Source: Ailanthus altissimus
Lineage: Eukaryota; Streptophyta; Magnoliopsida; Sapindales; Simaroubaceae
Length of the DNA stretch: 64,000 nt
Reading direction: 5' to 3'
Assembly: GCA_946807835.1 (NCBI GenBank)
Contig: OX327709.1
Span: 20,585,501 to 20,649,500 of the forward strand
Position numbers and translations under genes: made by a program. Shown here in pieces: positions 39,650-52,224 of this stretch. The notes under the pieces were generated by a model, which saw nothing but the letters and a program-made list of their open reading frames with translations, did no database searches and was not told where the DNA came from. Numbering within the stretch: position 1 is the stretch's first letter; each line of letters opens with the position of its first letter.

Positions 39650-39923
39650 GTGAAATCGGCAGAAAAAACAGTTTTGCTAGGATAGTGGTCCTCTTGACTC
39701 GCTTCTGATCTTCTATGTACGCCGTCTTTTGACGTACAATTTACATAAAACAATGTTGTGTATGCACACGTGAGCATGTATCATTGGTTTATAAAGCTAG
39801 TTCTTAATTAACAGTACACTGTAATGAAAGTTCCATGAGAGTCTGTACACAATAAATCCTTCTATGGATACAATAGAAGTTTAGTAGGTTTCTCACTCAA
39901 ATGCTTAGAAATGCTAACACGTT
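39650..39923. other. Shared 3' intergenic region of convergent genes
   Basis: Only 274 bp separate the two stop codons, so the 3' UTRs probably overlap or nearly touch. AATAAA occurs on + at 39851-39856 (ACAATAAATCC), suitable as a signal for the RCC1 transcript. Confidence 0.6.
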
Positions 39924-42900
39924 TCACACATTGTATTTGCTCTCAGTTTTGCTTGAAATTCCATTTCTTTTGCACTGCAGCAGGTGCATGAGCGGCCAGA
40001 AAATCTGTGTCCTGTGAAAACCTTCGGAAGCCTGCTAAGATCAGCATTATCGTGTATATGTTAGATGTGATTGCCATTACCATATATATGGTCTCATAGG
40101 AGGCTCTAAAAAGAAGGAAGCTATACCTCAACAATAAAATGAGCCCACGTATTGTTGGAACGGTTTTCCATATCACCTTTCAAGATGATTAAATCTAAAC
40201 TCCGGATCACCTGGGCAATCTCAAGGAATAGACCATGCTCGTTGCACAGCATCTGCTTAAAACATGGCTTTGCATTAGTTTTATAAAATTGGCATTGCAT
40301 TAGCATTTAAAATTTACAAACTTTGCATAGATTCAAGATCATAAAACAAACCTCTATGAGCATGTGACCTGGGTATGCAATATCTTCAACAACTATGGGG
40401 CACACCAAGAGGTCATTTCCAAATTCAAAAGCCCAAGTGGTCCCATTTTGATTACTATAATTAGCTTCAGATGACCTCAAATCCTTGCGGTTGGCCACCT
40501 GTAAACAATGAATATCTAGTTTAGCATTGCCCCTTATGATCAATTTATTACATCTGAAGATCCATATGCAAATAGCCACTCCCCATCGAAGACAAACTCA
40601 TTAGCAGAGCCTGTACTTAACAACTGCAACTAGTAGATCTTGTATACTTAAATGTAAACCAATCTTACTAGCAGCTCTATCTAATTTGTAAAGAACTCCA
40701 CATTAGAAATCTTGAAACTGATTTATTGTCGATTTTGATACCCTTTGGTCTCTTGATAGTGTTCTAATTTCCAATTATCTTCACGTTAGTTGAGAACAGC
40801 TTTTTAATTTCCTTTTATTTTTAAGCTTTTTTTTTCTGTTGGTCAAGTGGGGTGTTAAAATGAAATGTAAATAAAGACATTATTAGTTGCATGTGTTCCA
40901 TACATCTTTCATCTAAATTAAGTCGGTCATCAAGGCTGACTATCTTTCAATTAAAATGCTGAACCATCAGTTGTATCTGGAGTTAGGATCTTAATCCAAG
41001 TTTCTGGCAATGGAGTTTGGCTCCTTTGTTTTATCTATGGTATTTTAAGTTCACAAACAATTTCCTCAGACATCTACCCCAAATCTCTATGGCTGACACC
41101 CACGGTGCCCTTTGCAGCCTATGCGATAATCATCAAAATGGTTTTTTGATTCAATTGATTTATGTAATAATCAGTTGTAGAAACCAATAACTTGCTACAG
41201 TTACTGACATAAGAGTTCTGCAAGAGAAAAGCCGTTTTAGAAGTCATACCTCCTGATGCACCCACTGCTGCAACTTCTCAGCCTGGTCTGTTACAGTTCT
41301 TAAGTATAGCATGTGCTCTACGGTTCGACCTAAGAGGCCATCTATGCTACACTGCATTTGTCACAAACCAGGGAGCAAATGAATCTAGTTGAACATGAAA
41401 AGCACTGAGAATTTATAACCTACCAAAACTGCTAGAACAAACCAATGAAAGCACTGACCTTCAAGCCATTTGGAACAAGTTCCCGCAGTTCCTTAATCCG
41501 ATCTTGGATCAGTTGCCTATCCCTTGGCCTTGGTCTTTGGTTATCACCAGGTTTAACCCTCCTTTTGTTAACATTGGACAGTTTTAGTCCCTTTCGAGGC
41601 TGTGTGCTGTTATACCTTTTTCCGAGTTGCTCGTAGTCAACAAATGTTGTCATCATGCTCTGAAAAGAAGCTTGAGTTGGAGTAAATTCATTGCCGCCCC
41701 TGGAAAGACACGCAGATTTGACATTGCTCCATGGAATTGAGTCGTCCGCTGCCAAAGCACTTGACCCTGATTGGCTTTGTGGTTTTGATGTAGTGACAAT
41801 TTTTTCCCAGGAAGATTCCCATGAAGTTAAAGATGACCTGTAACTGTTGCATACATCAGAAGTATCATCTGCACCCCTACATACATTAGTTACAACGGCT
41901 TCCAGCAGATGTTCTGCGTCAATTCCTTTGGCAGAATTTGTATACTTAATTCCACCAGTGAGATCTCTGTTGCAAATCAAACTTGAGCTATTACAAATGT
42001 TATCAACTGAGAAAGAGGAGTCCCCCAAGTATTCACTCGTATGTCTCTGGAAGGCTGGTCCAAGTGCTTTGTGTAACTCGGAGTCTTTGGGAAAGTAAAG
42101 TGAACTGGCTGCAATTCTATGACCTGTATTGTTAGAGATCTCATCTTGAAATGTTTTTTCAACTGGATCTCCTACAAGGTAAGAAGTTGTAGCTCTAGCA
42201 AACAGATCTCCTAATACTTCCATATTGTAATTGTTACATTGAGAATATGCCTGTAATCCTTCTTCCATACATGACAAACCAAATAACTCTCTCTCCATCA
42301 TCTCCAACTTATCAGCATATATGGAATGACTTGGTGATTTTGTTATTTCATTGAAACCAAGCTGGACGTCAATCTTATCTTCATTCTCACATCTGGAAGT
42401 TCCTGGCATGTCCTTCGTGGATACCTTAAGTGCATCTTGAAGAGTTGGGAGCAGTGCAACAGGGTCTGATGTTGACAACACAATTTTATTTGGCTTGACA
42501 CTATCAACAGTATCAGAATGTTCTGATTTCAGTGGGCTAATGATAGAGGCTGATAATTCATCTAAGCTATCCATGAGACCAGATGTCAATGTTGATGATG
42601 ACTGAGCATAGATATCCCTGTTTAAGACAGAAAGTACAGTATTTCCCCCAGCATTTTGAATGGTGAATGTATTTTTGATGTATGCAACAACTGCCAGGTC
42701 TTCTGCAACCTGTTGATAGCAGAGAACCAAAATAAATACTAAACAAAATGCACTCATGACAACACACATGCACAAAAAGAGAACATGTCATTGCCAAGTA
42801 TATGTGACATCTTTTGGGAGAGATGATTCTGTCAAGCACATAAACTATCACTGTATACAATGCAGTGACCACCAGAATTCATTATTACAAAATTGTCTGA

Positions 42901-44768
42901 AGAGCATACTGATTACAGTAACCATCACTATGGAATACCGACCAGAACATATAAAGACAAACTTCTGACACCACAAGAAAGGGTTTCAGACAGCCGATCT
43001 AGAGTGGGATTAAGACCATAAAGCTAATGCATAAAGTTCAGAACAAATACACACCACTTCCAATGAGCCAAGCTGCATTACTCCGTGTGGAAGAACAGGT
43101 ACCAGCAAAATAGTCTGCGCAAACGCTATAAACAGTCAACACATTTCCCACGTGCATCAAATTAAATGTGAAGTTTGAGCAGCCAATTTACAAATGTGCT
43201 AATGCAAGCTTGCACAAAATAGAGAAGTGCAAACAAACACGTGCACATGCACAAGTCTCCCAGGAGTAAACATATGAAATATGTCCTGTAAGGAAGTTGA
43301 AGAATCAAGTTACCTTGATGCCTGATGCCAACTGAAGTAGCCATTCATCGGGACACTGAAATGGAAAGATTTGCATATGAGAATGTATTATCTCCAGTAT
43401 TTGAAGAATTTTAATAAACTCCCAACTAAACTGAATATGTTATGATTAGAAACTCACCTCCGGAAATAACTTAGTGTTTAGTTTCCCAGTGGAAACATTA
43501 CCACAGGAAACCCAGAAATGATTTCCTGTATTTGCCACTTGGCCAATAATCCTGATGAAGAATAGAAATCAAAAGTCAATTAACATTACTTTGCAAACTG
43601 TTTTAAAGAACACACAGTACTTCTCCCACTCTTTTATGATTAAATAATAAAACAGTGAGCATTCAAGTAGTTTCAATATATAAGAAGATGCGGATTGAGA
43701 TGGATATGCATAACCACCGGTGTTTTAAGAAAGAGAGTGATAGTTGAAAAATAATTTTAGGGGCATGAGAATATGCTAGAGGAAATCACCTTTAGAGGTT
43801 CCAATCCAACCTTAAATTTTCCAGTAAACAAGAATCAATAAGCAAGGACTTATATCACTGCTTGCTTCTATGGTTATAAGTATTTAACATGAACAGACTA
43901 GAAAGAAGAACATGACACATAATTATAATGGTTAAGAACACTTACCCCTCTCCCAGGGGATACTGAAGATTTGCCATATTAGCCACCACTAGTCCAATTG
44001 AATATTCCCCAGAACCACCACAACTTGCACTTGTTTCACAGTATGAAGAAAATAGTTCAATGGCACCATTGTGTTTATTGTCTTCTGAAATTGTTTCCAA
44101 AGGTCTTCTAGTCTTTAAATGATCACAGTACCCATCTTCCCAGCTCAAGATCCTGAAATAATAAGGAAACCAATTTGTAAGTCACAAAATTATAGGTATT
44201 ATAAAAACCTGAATCAGAATATTGAGATAAGTATGCATATAGAAACTCAATAGTTCTTGTATTTTCACCAAGAAAAAGTTTGACTTTTGATGCATCAGAG
44301 ACATGCTTGAAACTAATAATGTAATTCAATATTAAAGTAAAAATATCACCAAAGTTGACAATAAAATGTATGTCCTACTTAATCTTACAAGCGAATGCCA
44401 TAATACCAAGTCTTGAATGATAAGAAGATAAAATGTAAAATGATCGAGACAGCTTGCCCCAAGAACCACCATTTGAGTTAGGCCATCAAAAGGCATAGCA
44501 GTGAGAATCCCAAATAAGATTGTAAATGCTAAAAGCAAACTCCCTTGAAATATTATGTCAATGAGAACAGAATCATTTAATTTATACAAGAAATTAAATT
44601 GCCTTCCAAGTATGCAGCACAAAAAAAAAAAATCACAACGACACAAGGTTCTGGAAAATCAACTTACATTTGGCAGCCCTCGTGCCTTAGCTTCCAAAGC
44701 ACAGCATAATTCCAAGGTAAATTGGTACAAAAGCTCTTCAACAACTGCCTCAAAGCAGTAGTTCCCAT
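39924..44768 (-). CDS. LONESOME HIGHWAY-like bHLH transcription factor
   Basis: Ten exons on -: 44768-44668, 44152-43946, 43551-43458, 43355-43314, 43114-43055, 42709-41459, 41351-41250, 40498-40352, 40252-40127, 40031-39924; 2238 nt, 745 aa, all GT-AG. The N terminus (residues 1-170; NYAVLWKLRHEGC, ILSWEDGYCDH, NTGNHFWVSCG, FPEC, DEWLLQLASGIKTILLVPVLPHGVMQLGSLEV) is the bHLH-MYC_N/GAF-like domain. A long exon codes for a low-complexity middle. The bHLH (PRPRDRQLIQDRIKELRELVPNGLK then CSIDGLLGRTVEHMLYLRTV) lies near residues 560-615 and spans the exon 6/7 junction. The C terminus (GHMLIE...LFLEIAQVIRSLDL...WAHFIVE...IFWPLM) is the ACT-like fold of this family. It lacks the classical H-E-R of DNA-contacting bHLHs, as LHW does. 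LHW proteins work in the nucleus as heterodimers with TMO5-type bHLHs in vascular development. Which LHW paralogue (LHW, bHLH155, bHLH157) is not settled. Confidence 0.93.
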
Positions 44769-45413
44769 CTGATGAACTCGACAAAAAACACACAAGAGGC
44801 CTAACACTTGCACAATAAACTCGCCCAAAAATTATCACTACAACTTTCAGCTAGCTACCACGGTATGACCCTCGCCCAGCCTGTTTTATCCTCAACCCAG
44901 CTCTTCTTTTTATTGGTGGTCCCGTTGAACAAACAAACAACAAACCCATTTCCAGCAACACAACTTTCAAAAGATTCAACTATATCACTAGTAAATGTAA
45001 CAAGTTATATAATTATCACGCTAGTTGAATAAAGATAGCAACTTTCTTGAACACCCTTCTCTATTTCCATCAAATAAATAAGCAAAAGCTTTTTATTTGT
45101 CACCTAGGAAGCAATTTGAGCCTTAACAAAAACAGCAAATCCAGTTGCAAACTTGCTCTGACAGCTTAAAGAACACAACAAAACAACGTTAGAAGAATTA
45201 ATTTGCTCGTGGTGGTCGGAACACATTACCATGAGAACACGTATCAAAGATCAGAGAATGTTACAGTGATTTCAAATTCGTTAGACTCCATGTTTGCCTT
45301 TGTCTCTAATATTGCCGTCTCCTTTGATAGATAATCCAAAAGCTAAACTCAAACGGCTTCACTGAGCTTTGCTTTACGGACTAGTTTTTGGCTGGTGACT
45401 AGTCGTATTTATA
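44769..45413 (-). promoter_or_regulatory. 5' leader and core promoter of the bHLH gene
   Basis: On - a TATAAATAC box lies at 45413-45405, so transcription should start near 45375, leaving a leader of about 600 nt before the ATG at 44768. It holds an upstream ORF of 15 codons plus stop (45291-45244, starting MESNEF). A second ATG follows at about 45232 (context CATGGTAATG), which could instead be the donor of a 5'-UTR intron. TATA position and leader are predictions. Confidence 0.5.
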
Positions 45414-46779
45414 ATATTATTATTGTTATTTTATATTCCACGGATTCCAAAAGTGTCCAAAATCGGATTTCATAAAATTGCTAAGGTTGCAGTGCCATTC
45501 GGGGCCCGCCTAGTACTTCACAACTCTTCCGATTATATTTTTTTCCCAAAAACTCCTTTTGGAAAAAAACAAATCAAAAACAAAAAAGAGTGAGGAGTCA
45601 TGTTAATACCACGCCGGAAAACATTATTCTTGATCCGGGGAAAAGATTTAGACCCCAAAATTTGATTTAAAGACAATTTTTTAAATTTATTTATAAATAT
45701 TTATTTTTGTTAAAATATTTTTCTGTTTAGTTTTTACTTTTTTCCAACTCTTTTTTATGAAAAAATATTATTATTATATAAATTATAAAATTTTAAATAC
45801 GATAATATTAATAATAAATTAAAATCTTGTTATCACCGTTGTCAAAAATATTTTTAAATAATTTTAAAAATAATTGAATGAAAATACTCTTTAAGTTAAA
45901 CTTTGAAAATTTAAATATTTTTATTCTAATTTTTTTATCAATAAATTTTATATTATTAATAAAATTATTAACATTACATTAATGTAACGAAAGGATTTCA
46001 CAATACTGCAATAATATATTAACGGTTGAACTTAATCTCTTATCAAAAATAGACAACGGTGTTGTTATACTTAATTAAAATAGAAGTGGACAATTTTTTT
46101 TCTATTTTCAAGATGTCAAAATTTTAGAAGCTCATTACGGTGTTGAAGAGAGATCATAATCATTATTATAAGTCGGAATTTTCACGTCATTAAAGTTTTA
46201 TTTTAAGTTAATCCATCAAATTTTTCAGTGTCATTCCGAATTCAGGTGTTACATATTAATTCGAGTTAAATTTGTTGGTAGCTTAGCATACTGAGAGAAA
46301 TATCAATACTCGAACAACTGAGTTTTCTTTTTACTTTTCATATAGACTTCAATAGTTTAAAAAATTATATCAAACATCTTTATTAAACAACGATTTTTGT
46401 CCATTTTAATAATAAAAAAATAATATTTAAACTTTTAAAGTTAAAAGAAAGATATATAAATTCTTTTATACTATTAAAATAAATAAAAATCATTACTTAA
46501 TAAATATGACGATGAAGTTTTTAAAACTATTAAAGTTCATATATTTCTTTTTAAAAATATTAGGAATCCAAATATCTTTTTTTTAAAGTAATAATAATAA
46601 TAGAAGATCATAATAATATTACATAGAAAAACATTTGCTAATTAAATTAGAGGTTGACATTTTTTTTTATTTTGAAGATGCCTACTTTCTTTTACATTAT
46701 ACAGGAAATTTGTAATGACACGATTATAATTGCCAATTAATAATTACTACTTACCAGTTAATTATTATTTTTAATTTTT
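45414..46779. other. AT-rich intergenic region
   Basis: No gene seen. Contains imperfect repeats of AAATATTTTT- and AAATTTATA-like words. There are no transposon ends I can defend. Confidence 0.4.
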
Positions 46780-47310
46780 ATTAATATAGTAATTATTTAA
46801 TACTAATTAATAATAAATATATCAATTAAAATTTAAAATACATATTTTAACTGTGAAAATATAATATTATTGAACTTATCAATTAATTATAAATTATAAA
46901 ATTTTATTAAATAGTAATTATTTAATACTAATTAATAATAAACATTTCAATTAAAATGCAAAATACATATTTTAACTATGAAAATATAACATTATTAAAT
47001 TTATCGATTACATAAGTCAACAATTTATCCAAGCTTATCGACAGTGGACCGAGTAAATTAGATAAATTATTATATATAAATAAATTTTTTATTAGTTTTA
47101 TATTTTTATTCGTATGATAATTATGTAATATTAATTAATAACAGTTACATTAATTAAAATACAAAACATATATGTCCATTGTAAAAAATATAACATTATT
47201 GAATTCATTCTCGGTTACATAAGTCAACAATTTATCAATGGACTGAGTAAATTAGATAAATGATTATATATAAATAAGTTTTTTTATTAATTTTATATTT
47301 TAATAAATAA
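46780..47310. repeat. AT-rich direct repeat, about three copies
   Basis: Three diverged copies (about 46780-46880, 46909-47100, 47110-47310) share TAATTATTTAATACTAATTA, ATTAAAAT.CAAAATACATAT and AAAATATAACATTATT. The last two also share ACATAAGTCAACAATTTATC and GAGTAAATTAGATAAAT. Function unknown. Confidence 0.7.
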
Positions 47311-47977
47311 ACATCACATCTTATGTATATGTCATGCCGTGTTTAAGTGTAATAAAACAAAAAACAAAGAAATAATGTAAAAGTATTGGATGTTAGTTAA
47401 GAAAATATTTACAGTTGACAATGATTAGTAAAATAATAATTTAAATTTTATGCTACATCAAATGTTGCCAAACCAATCATTATAAAAATAAATAATTGTT
47501 CATTAACAATAATACAGAAGTAGCCAGTAGGTATCTTGTCATAATAAGCAAGCATTTGACTTCATGATTCTAAAATAAAATATGATAAGGTTGAGAAACA
47601 ACTGAATCTGTTTTACAATAAACTCGACTAGATGCAATGAATTAAAGTTGACAATACCTTCTTCAATTTTTATTTTATTTTGGGAAATTTCTCTTTCATA
47701 TTGCCTCAAATTTATGCGGAAATCAAATTAAGAGTGAATTGTATTGATAAAATTGAACTGAATCAAATTAAATTAATAAATTTGATTCAATTTTTTTATG
47801 TAAATTTTGTGCAAACAATGTTTTTCGATCTCTAAATAAAATCGATTCGATTAGATTTTATTTTAAAAAAAATTAAATCAAATTAAAGGCAATAACATAA
47901 ATTAATACATATATATAAATAAACTCCATTTTTTTTAATTGAAAACCCTAGTCTTACATGCCCTCTATTATCTTCTT
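47311..47977. other. AT-rich intergenic region
   Basis: No gene or defined element recognised. Confidence 0.4.
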
Positions 47978-48228
47978 TAAGGGTGGACAAAAAAAATTAG
48001 GAACCGAATTGGTTTGGTCTTATTATTTTTTTAACAAAAAATTAATTTAATTTTTTGAAAAAAAAAACCGACCGATCCGGTTTGGTTTCGGTTCAGTTTT
48101 TTTCACACAAAAAAATTAAAAATACCGAAAAAAATCGAACCAAAAAAAATTGGTTCAATTTTTTCATTAAAAAAACTAGTTTTAATTTTATTTTTCAAAA
48201 AAACCGAACCGGACCATACCCATCCTTA
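47978..48228. mobile_element. Probable hAT-type MITE
   Basis: Starts TAAGGGTGGACAAA and ends CCCATCCTTA, an inverted pair resembling the TAGGGATGG ends of plant hAT elements. Inside are repeated ACCGAACC / GGTTTGGT words typical of small non-autonomous elements. An 8-bp target duplication is not convincing. An open frame on + (48055-48264) is repeat-derived. Confidence 0.5.
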
Positions 48229-48479
48229 AACTCCTTCATAATCTTTAAAATTTATTGTGAATGACACTTTGTTATTAAAGATACTTTGTTAGGTCTCGTG
48301 GTAATAAAATATGAAGCGAAAGTTTGATAAATATTGAGATGATTTGTATAATATAAACTAATTATTGTTAGTTGTGTTAGATCACATTGCAAGTTAAAAG
48401 TATAAGGTTTATTGTTTTAATGATTTTTATGATCTGAATCAAAGTTGATACTATCAAAAATGGAGTTAAAGCATTATTA

Positions 48480-49060
48480 CATAAGTTGTATAATGTTGTG
48501 TGAAGACTATGAATCACGGTAACAATGGTGGTGATGGTTTGGGTGAATTTGTTACTATACCTTTACTTGATGAATATTTGGCAAGTATTTCAGACGAGGA
48601 TGATAAAAAGTTTTTTGTTGTTGATTCTTGTGATCCTTTCTTGAGATTTACAAAGCACCAATAAACTCACTGAAAGGCAATATGAAATTGAAAAGTACTT
48701 GTTAAATGATATTGAGCCTTAAAATAATGTGTATTTTTATATATAGAGCTGGTGGAAGTTGAATTATACAAGTACCCCATTTTTTCAAATGATATTCTGA
48801 CTATTGTGGAAGTTGAATTATACAAGTACCCCATTTTTTCAAATGATATTCTGACTATTCCAATCTCAATTGTTGCATTCGAATCAACATTCAATACTAG
48901 ATGACATATTTTTTATTTGTTTAGGAGTTTTTTAACTTCTAAATAAGTTAAAGTTTTAGTTTGTTCACAAAACCGAATACGTTCTTCTTTATCTAAAAAT
49001 AAGTCATACGATAAAGCTTGTGTTAAAGAGATTGAGTTTTATGAAGCAGTTGAATTATGT
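48480..49060 (+). pseudogene. hAT transposase C-terminal remnant
   Basis: The + strand reads DILTIPISIVAFESTFNTR at 48848-48906, which matches the hAT dimerisation domain (ILxIPxSTVASESAFSTGG). It is followed by frame-broken sequence equivalent to its continuation (RSFL.). An acidic stretch precedes it (ISDEDD-like, 48589-48606). Stops and frameshifts are frequent and the N-terminal parts are missing. Confidence 0.65.
48752..48859 (+). repeat. 54-bp tandem duplication in the hAT remnant
   Basis: Two identical 54-bp units (48752-48805 and 48806-48859) starting GTGGAAGTTGAATTATAC. The unit length is a multiple of three, but the frame around it is already broken. Confidence 0.95.
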
Positions 49061-49110
49061 GTCAAAATTATTTATTTATGTAAATTTATATTATTAAGCA
49101 CACTTACTTT

Positions 49111-49134
49111 TATTATTATTATTATTATTATTAT
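49111..49134. repeat. ATT microsatellite
   Basis: About eight ATT units in a row. Confidence 0.95.
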
Positions 49135-49424
49135 GTAGAGTTTATAAAACTAACAAAATTTATGGAGGAGCATGTAGTCCTTGATTGAAAAATATCTTGG
49201 TTGGTATTAATTCATATGTTACATTTTAAGAAATAATTTTTATTCTCACATATTCTTATAAATTTCTTTTTAAATATTATACAGATTACGATTTTTCATT
49301 AACTGCGAAAATTAGATTTGGAGTTTGGATCATTGATGAAGTTGAAATTTATTTTGTTTAGTGGATATAGTGTCATACACTTATATGTTTGGTGGCAGAA
49401 TAAAAAAAAAAAAAAAAAGAAATT

Positions 49425-49561
49425 TTTTTTTTTTTTTGAAGGGGGAGATTACAACATATGTTTTTTTTTTCCGCACCACCTGGGGGGAGGGGGGATTCGA
49501 ACCCAGGTGGGGATGTGAGACTTGGAGGTGCTCAGCCAACTAGGCTGAGCCCTCATGCTCG
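49425..49561 (-). mobile_element. tRNA-derived SINE
   Basis: On - the unit has an A-box-like TGGCTGAGCACC (49538-49527) and, 26 bp further, a perfect pol III B box GGTTCGAATCC (49503-49493). It ends in an A-run (poly-T on + at 49424-49437). Both sides carry AAAAAAAAAGAAATT (about 49409-49423 and 49563-49577), suitable as a target-site duplication. It is not a tRNA gene: there is no cloverleaf beyond the A/B boxes. Confidence 0.65.
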
Positions 49562-49599
49562 AAAAAAAAAAGAAATTAAGTAGTGGCAATCGTATATAT

Positions 49600-50939
49600 A
49601 TAATTGTTTGGTTTTTGCTTAATTGAGAAGAGGAAGCAAAACCGAAATAGAAAAAGAAAGAAGAAAAAGCCGAGAGAAAGAGAAAAGAGAGAAAAGAAAA
49701 GAGAAAAAGAAAAGAAAGGAAAAGGAAGAAAAAGAGAGAAAAAAAATAGTCGAGAGAATAAAAAAATTTAGAAAATTAGTTTGGGTAATTAGATTTATAC
49801 TCAGTAATTTAGCGAGTAATATTTTTACGATATTAGAATATTTATAATACATATCGGTACTAATGATGTATTTTTACACCCTATAATATAGAAGGTGTGC
49901 TGATAGCGGGTAGATCTCAGAATCCATACCCAGCTCAGGATTAACGCGCTTTTATGAGTGGATAACTATATATATTTTATATATTTTTAATATAGCCAAT
50001 TATGATTAAATTACGTGTTATCAAATTTAGTTGTGATTTATTTTAGACAGATAAATATTTATACTATTTAGTATATTAAGAAATATTTTAGAATTTATTA
50101 TAGTATAATTTATTATTACGTTCAGTATAGAAATATTTATTTTAGAACAATTATATTTTTATGATATTATATAGTAATAGTTTTTGAACCACCATATGTG
50201 TACCATCTCCTTTAGTGTAATTGCTCTGCAAATGCGTTAGACCAGTTTAGTTTGCTTTGTCTAAGCGATACAGCATTCTGCCCGGTTAGACCAGCTCAGA
50301 TCCCCCGCTCTGCCTGTGCATGAGTTACTCCACCAGGTTAGACTAGATTTTTTCCGGATACAAGTTTGGTGTGGTTTTCAATATATATGTAGTACATATA
50401 TACATAGCTATGTTACATATATTTAGCTTGATAATATATTTTATGATAGTTTAAGCTTTCAGATTTTCAGATCCCTAGTATTATGTCATGATTTTAGTTT
50501 TAGCACAGATTTTATGATAGCTCATACTTTCAGTACAAGTTTATTGACTACTCAATATACAGTTTCATGATTATTTTATCTTACAGATTTATACGTGTAC
50601 AATACATATAAAGTATATAATATTTTCAGATTATATCCACTCATTGAGCCACAAGCTCACCCTTTTTCCTATTTTCTCTATTTTTCCCAGGTGGTCATAG
50701 GAATTCGTGCAATTTGATACAGTCATCACATTTTGAGGTTGGCTCACGACACGCATAATTGCATAAGTGTCTCAGTCTGTGTATTTGTATATCTTTTTAT
50801 ATATTGGAGTACACGTGTACACCTTTTGTTGAGGCAAGTAGCCTCATTGTATTATATGTATAAGTAAATAGTATGTTAATCCTACGTCATCGTAGAATCC
50901 GCATCGATTCTCGATGAGGGCTCGGGTCGGGTCCTGTCA
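49600..50939 (+). repeat. 5' LTR of the Gypsy element (start unresolved)
   Basis: The LTR ends ...GGGTCCTGTCA at 50939, just before the primer-binding site. Its start was not found; no second LTR is in the window. A purine-rich GA tract lies at 49620-49760, as in the solo LTR at 1035-1100. Open frames in that tract, on both strands, are low-complexity and not genes. Confidence 0.6.
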
Positions 50940-52182
50940 GTTTGGTATTAGAGCATGGTTTTAGATTCTGTAGACTAGTACATGATACATGCATGTTAGA
51001 GATGTCATTAATGAATTGTTGCATTTTATAGATTTTCATCATGTGTCCACGTGGCCGACCTCGCATGAAACTTGTGGCTGAACTAGGAGCTTCCTTAGTA
51101 TCAGATTGAATGGAGGAACCTATTAGAGAGGAAGTAGCTGAGTTAGTTCCTCCTGTATCCAGACCTCAAATTCAGCCTAATCTTATTGTAGAGAAGATAC
51201 ACCCTCAGCCAGTGCCACAACCTATGATACAGCCTACACAGGGATAGCCTGATAGACCTGCCTTAGAGCAATCCATAGATAGACTGGCTCAGTTAGTTAC
51301 AGTTGCAGTAGAGAGACAAACACATGGACCACCCAAGAGAGAGAACACAATAGAGCGTGTTCATAGTTTGGGGGCAGAGAATTTTTCAGGCACTACAGAG
51401 CCAGCTAATGCAGAGTCATGGTTGACTAGAATAGAACGGATATTTGATGTTATGAGATGTACTGATGATGAGAGGGTTTTCTTTGTTACATTTTTACTTG
51501 AGGGTGGGGCATACCACTGGTGGAGATCAGTAACACGTAGATATGGAGGGGTGATTAATTGAGCTGATTTTTGTAAAAAAAATTAATGTTAAATTCTTTC
51601 CTATGGTTTACTAAGACATCCAGGCTAGTAAGTTCTTTGAACTAGAACAGGGATTGATGACAGTGGAGGAATACGAGAATCGATTTATAGAGTTATCGAG
51701 ATGCGCTTCATATGCAATACAGAATGAGAGGGATAAATGTAAGAGATTTGAACAGGGCTTTAGAGGCAATATAAGGACAACAATTACAGCTATGGGGCAT
51801 AGTGATTTCAGTGAGTTAGTAGGGGCTGCAATGAGAGTTGAGAGAAGCCTAGTAGAGGCACGCAGAGCCTAGTCATTCAAGCAGAGACTATGCCATAGTT
51901 GGTCATTTAGTGTCAAGTAGTAGTAGAGCATTTGGAGGAGAGACATCCCATACAGGGTATTCTGGTAGACAACAGTATGGTCAGAGCCCTATTCTATCAG
52001 GAAGACAGAGACAAAGTCCTAGTCAGAGTTTTGTGCCTTTATCTGTTGGAAGCAATATAGGGAATCAGAGGCCCCGATGTGGTAGCCAGTTAAGTAATAG
52101 TGTTAGCATGAGAAGGTACCCTCAATGTTCTATTTGTGGGAGGAGTCACAAAGGACAGTGTTTTAGAGGTTTGAGAGGTTGT

Positions 52183-52224
52183 TACCATTGCGGACAAGCT
52201 GGACATTTGAGAAGAGATTGCCCT
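52183..52224 (+). other. Gypsy gag CCHC zinc knuckle
   Basis: CYHCGQAGHLRRDC: C-X2-C-X4-H-X4-C, intact, inside the open frame 51910-52350. It binds the element's own RNA in working relatives. Confidence 0.9.

Noticed and set aside
42567..42872. Open frames antisense to or overlapping the bHLH gene
   Set aside because: Shadows of the real exon 6 frame or intron sequence; codon pattern and homology support only the spliced - strand gene.
48055..48264. 69-aa open frame
   Set aside because: Translation of ACCGAACC-type repeats within the hAT MITE.
49425..49561. tRNA gene
   Set aside because: Has A- and B-box motifs, but no acceptor stem or cloverleaf, plus an A-tail and flanking duplication; it is a SINE.
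49619..49852. Lys/Glu-rich and Phe/Ser-rich open frames on opposite strands
   Set aside because: Both are translations of one purine-rich tract in the Gypsy LTR.
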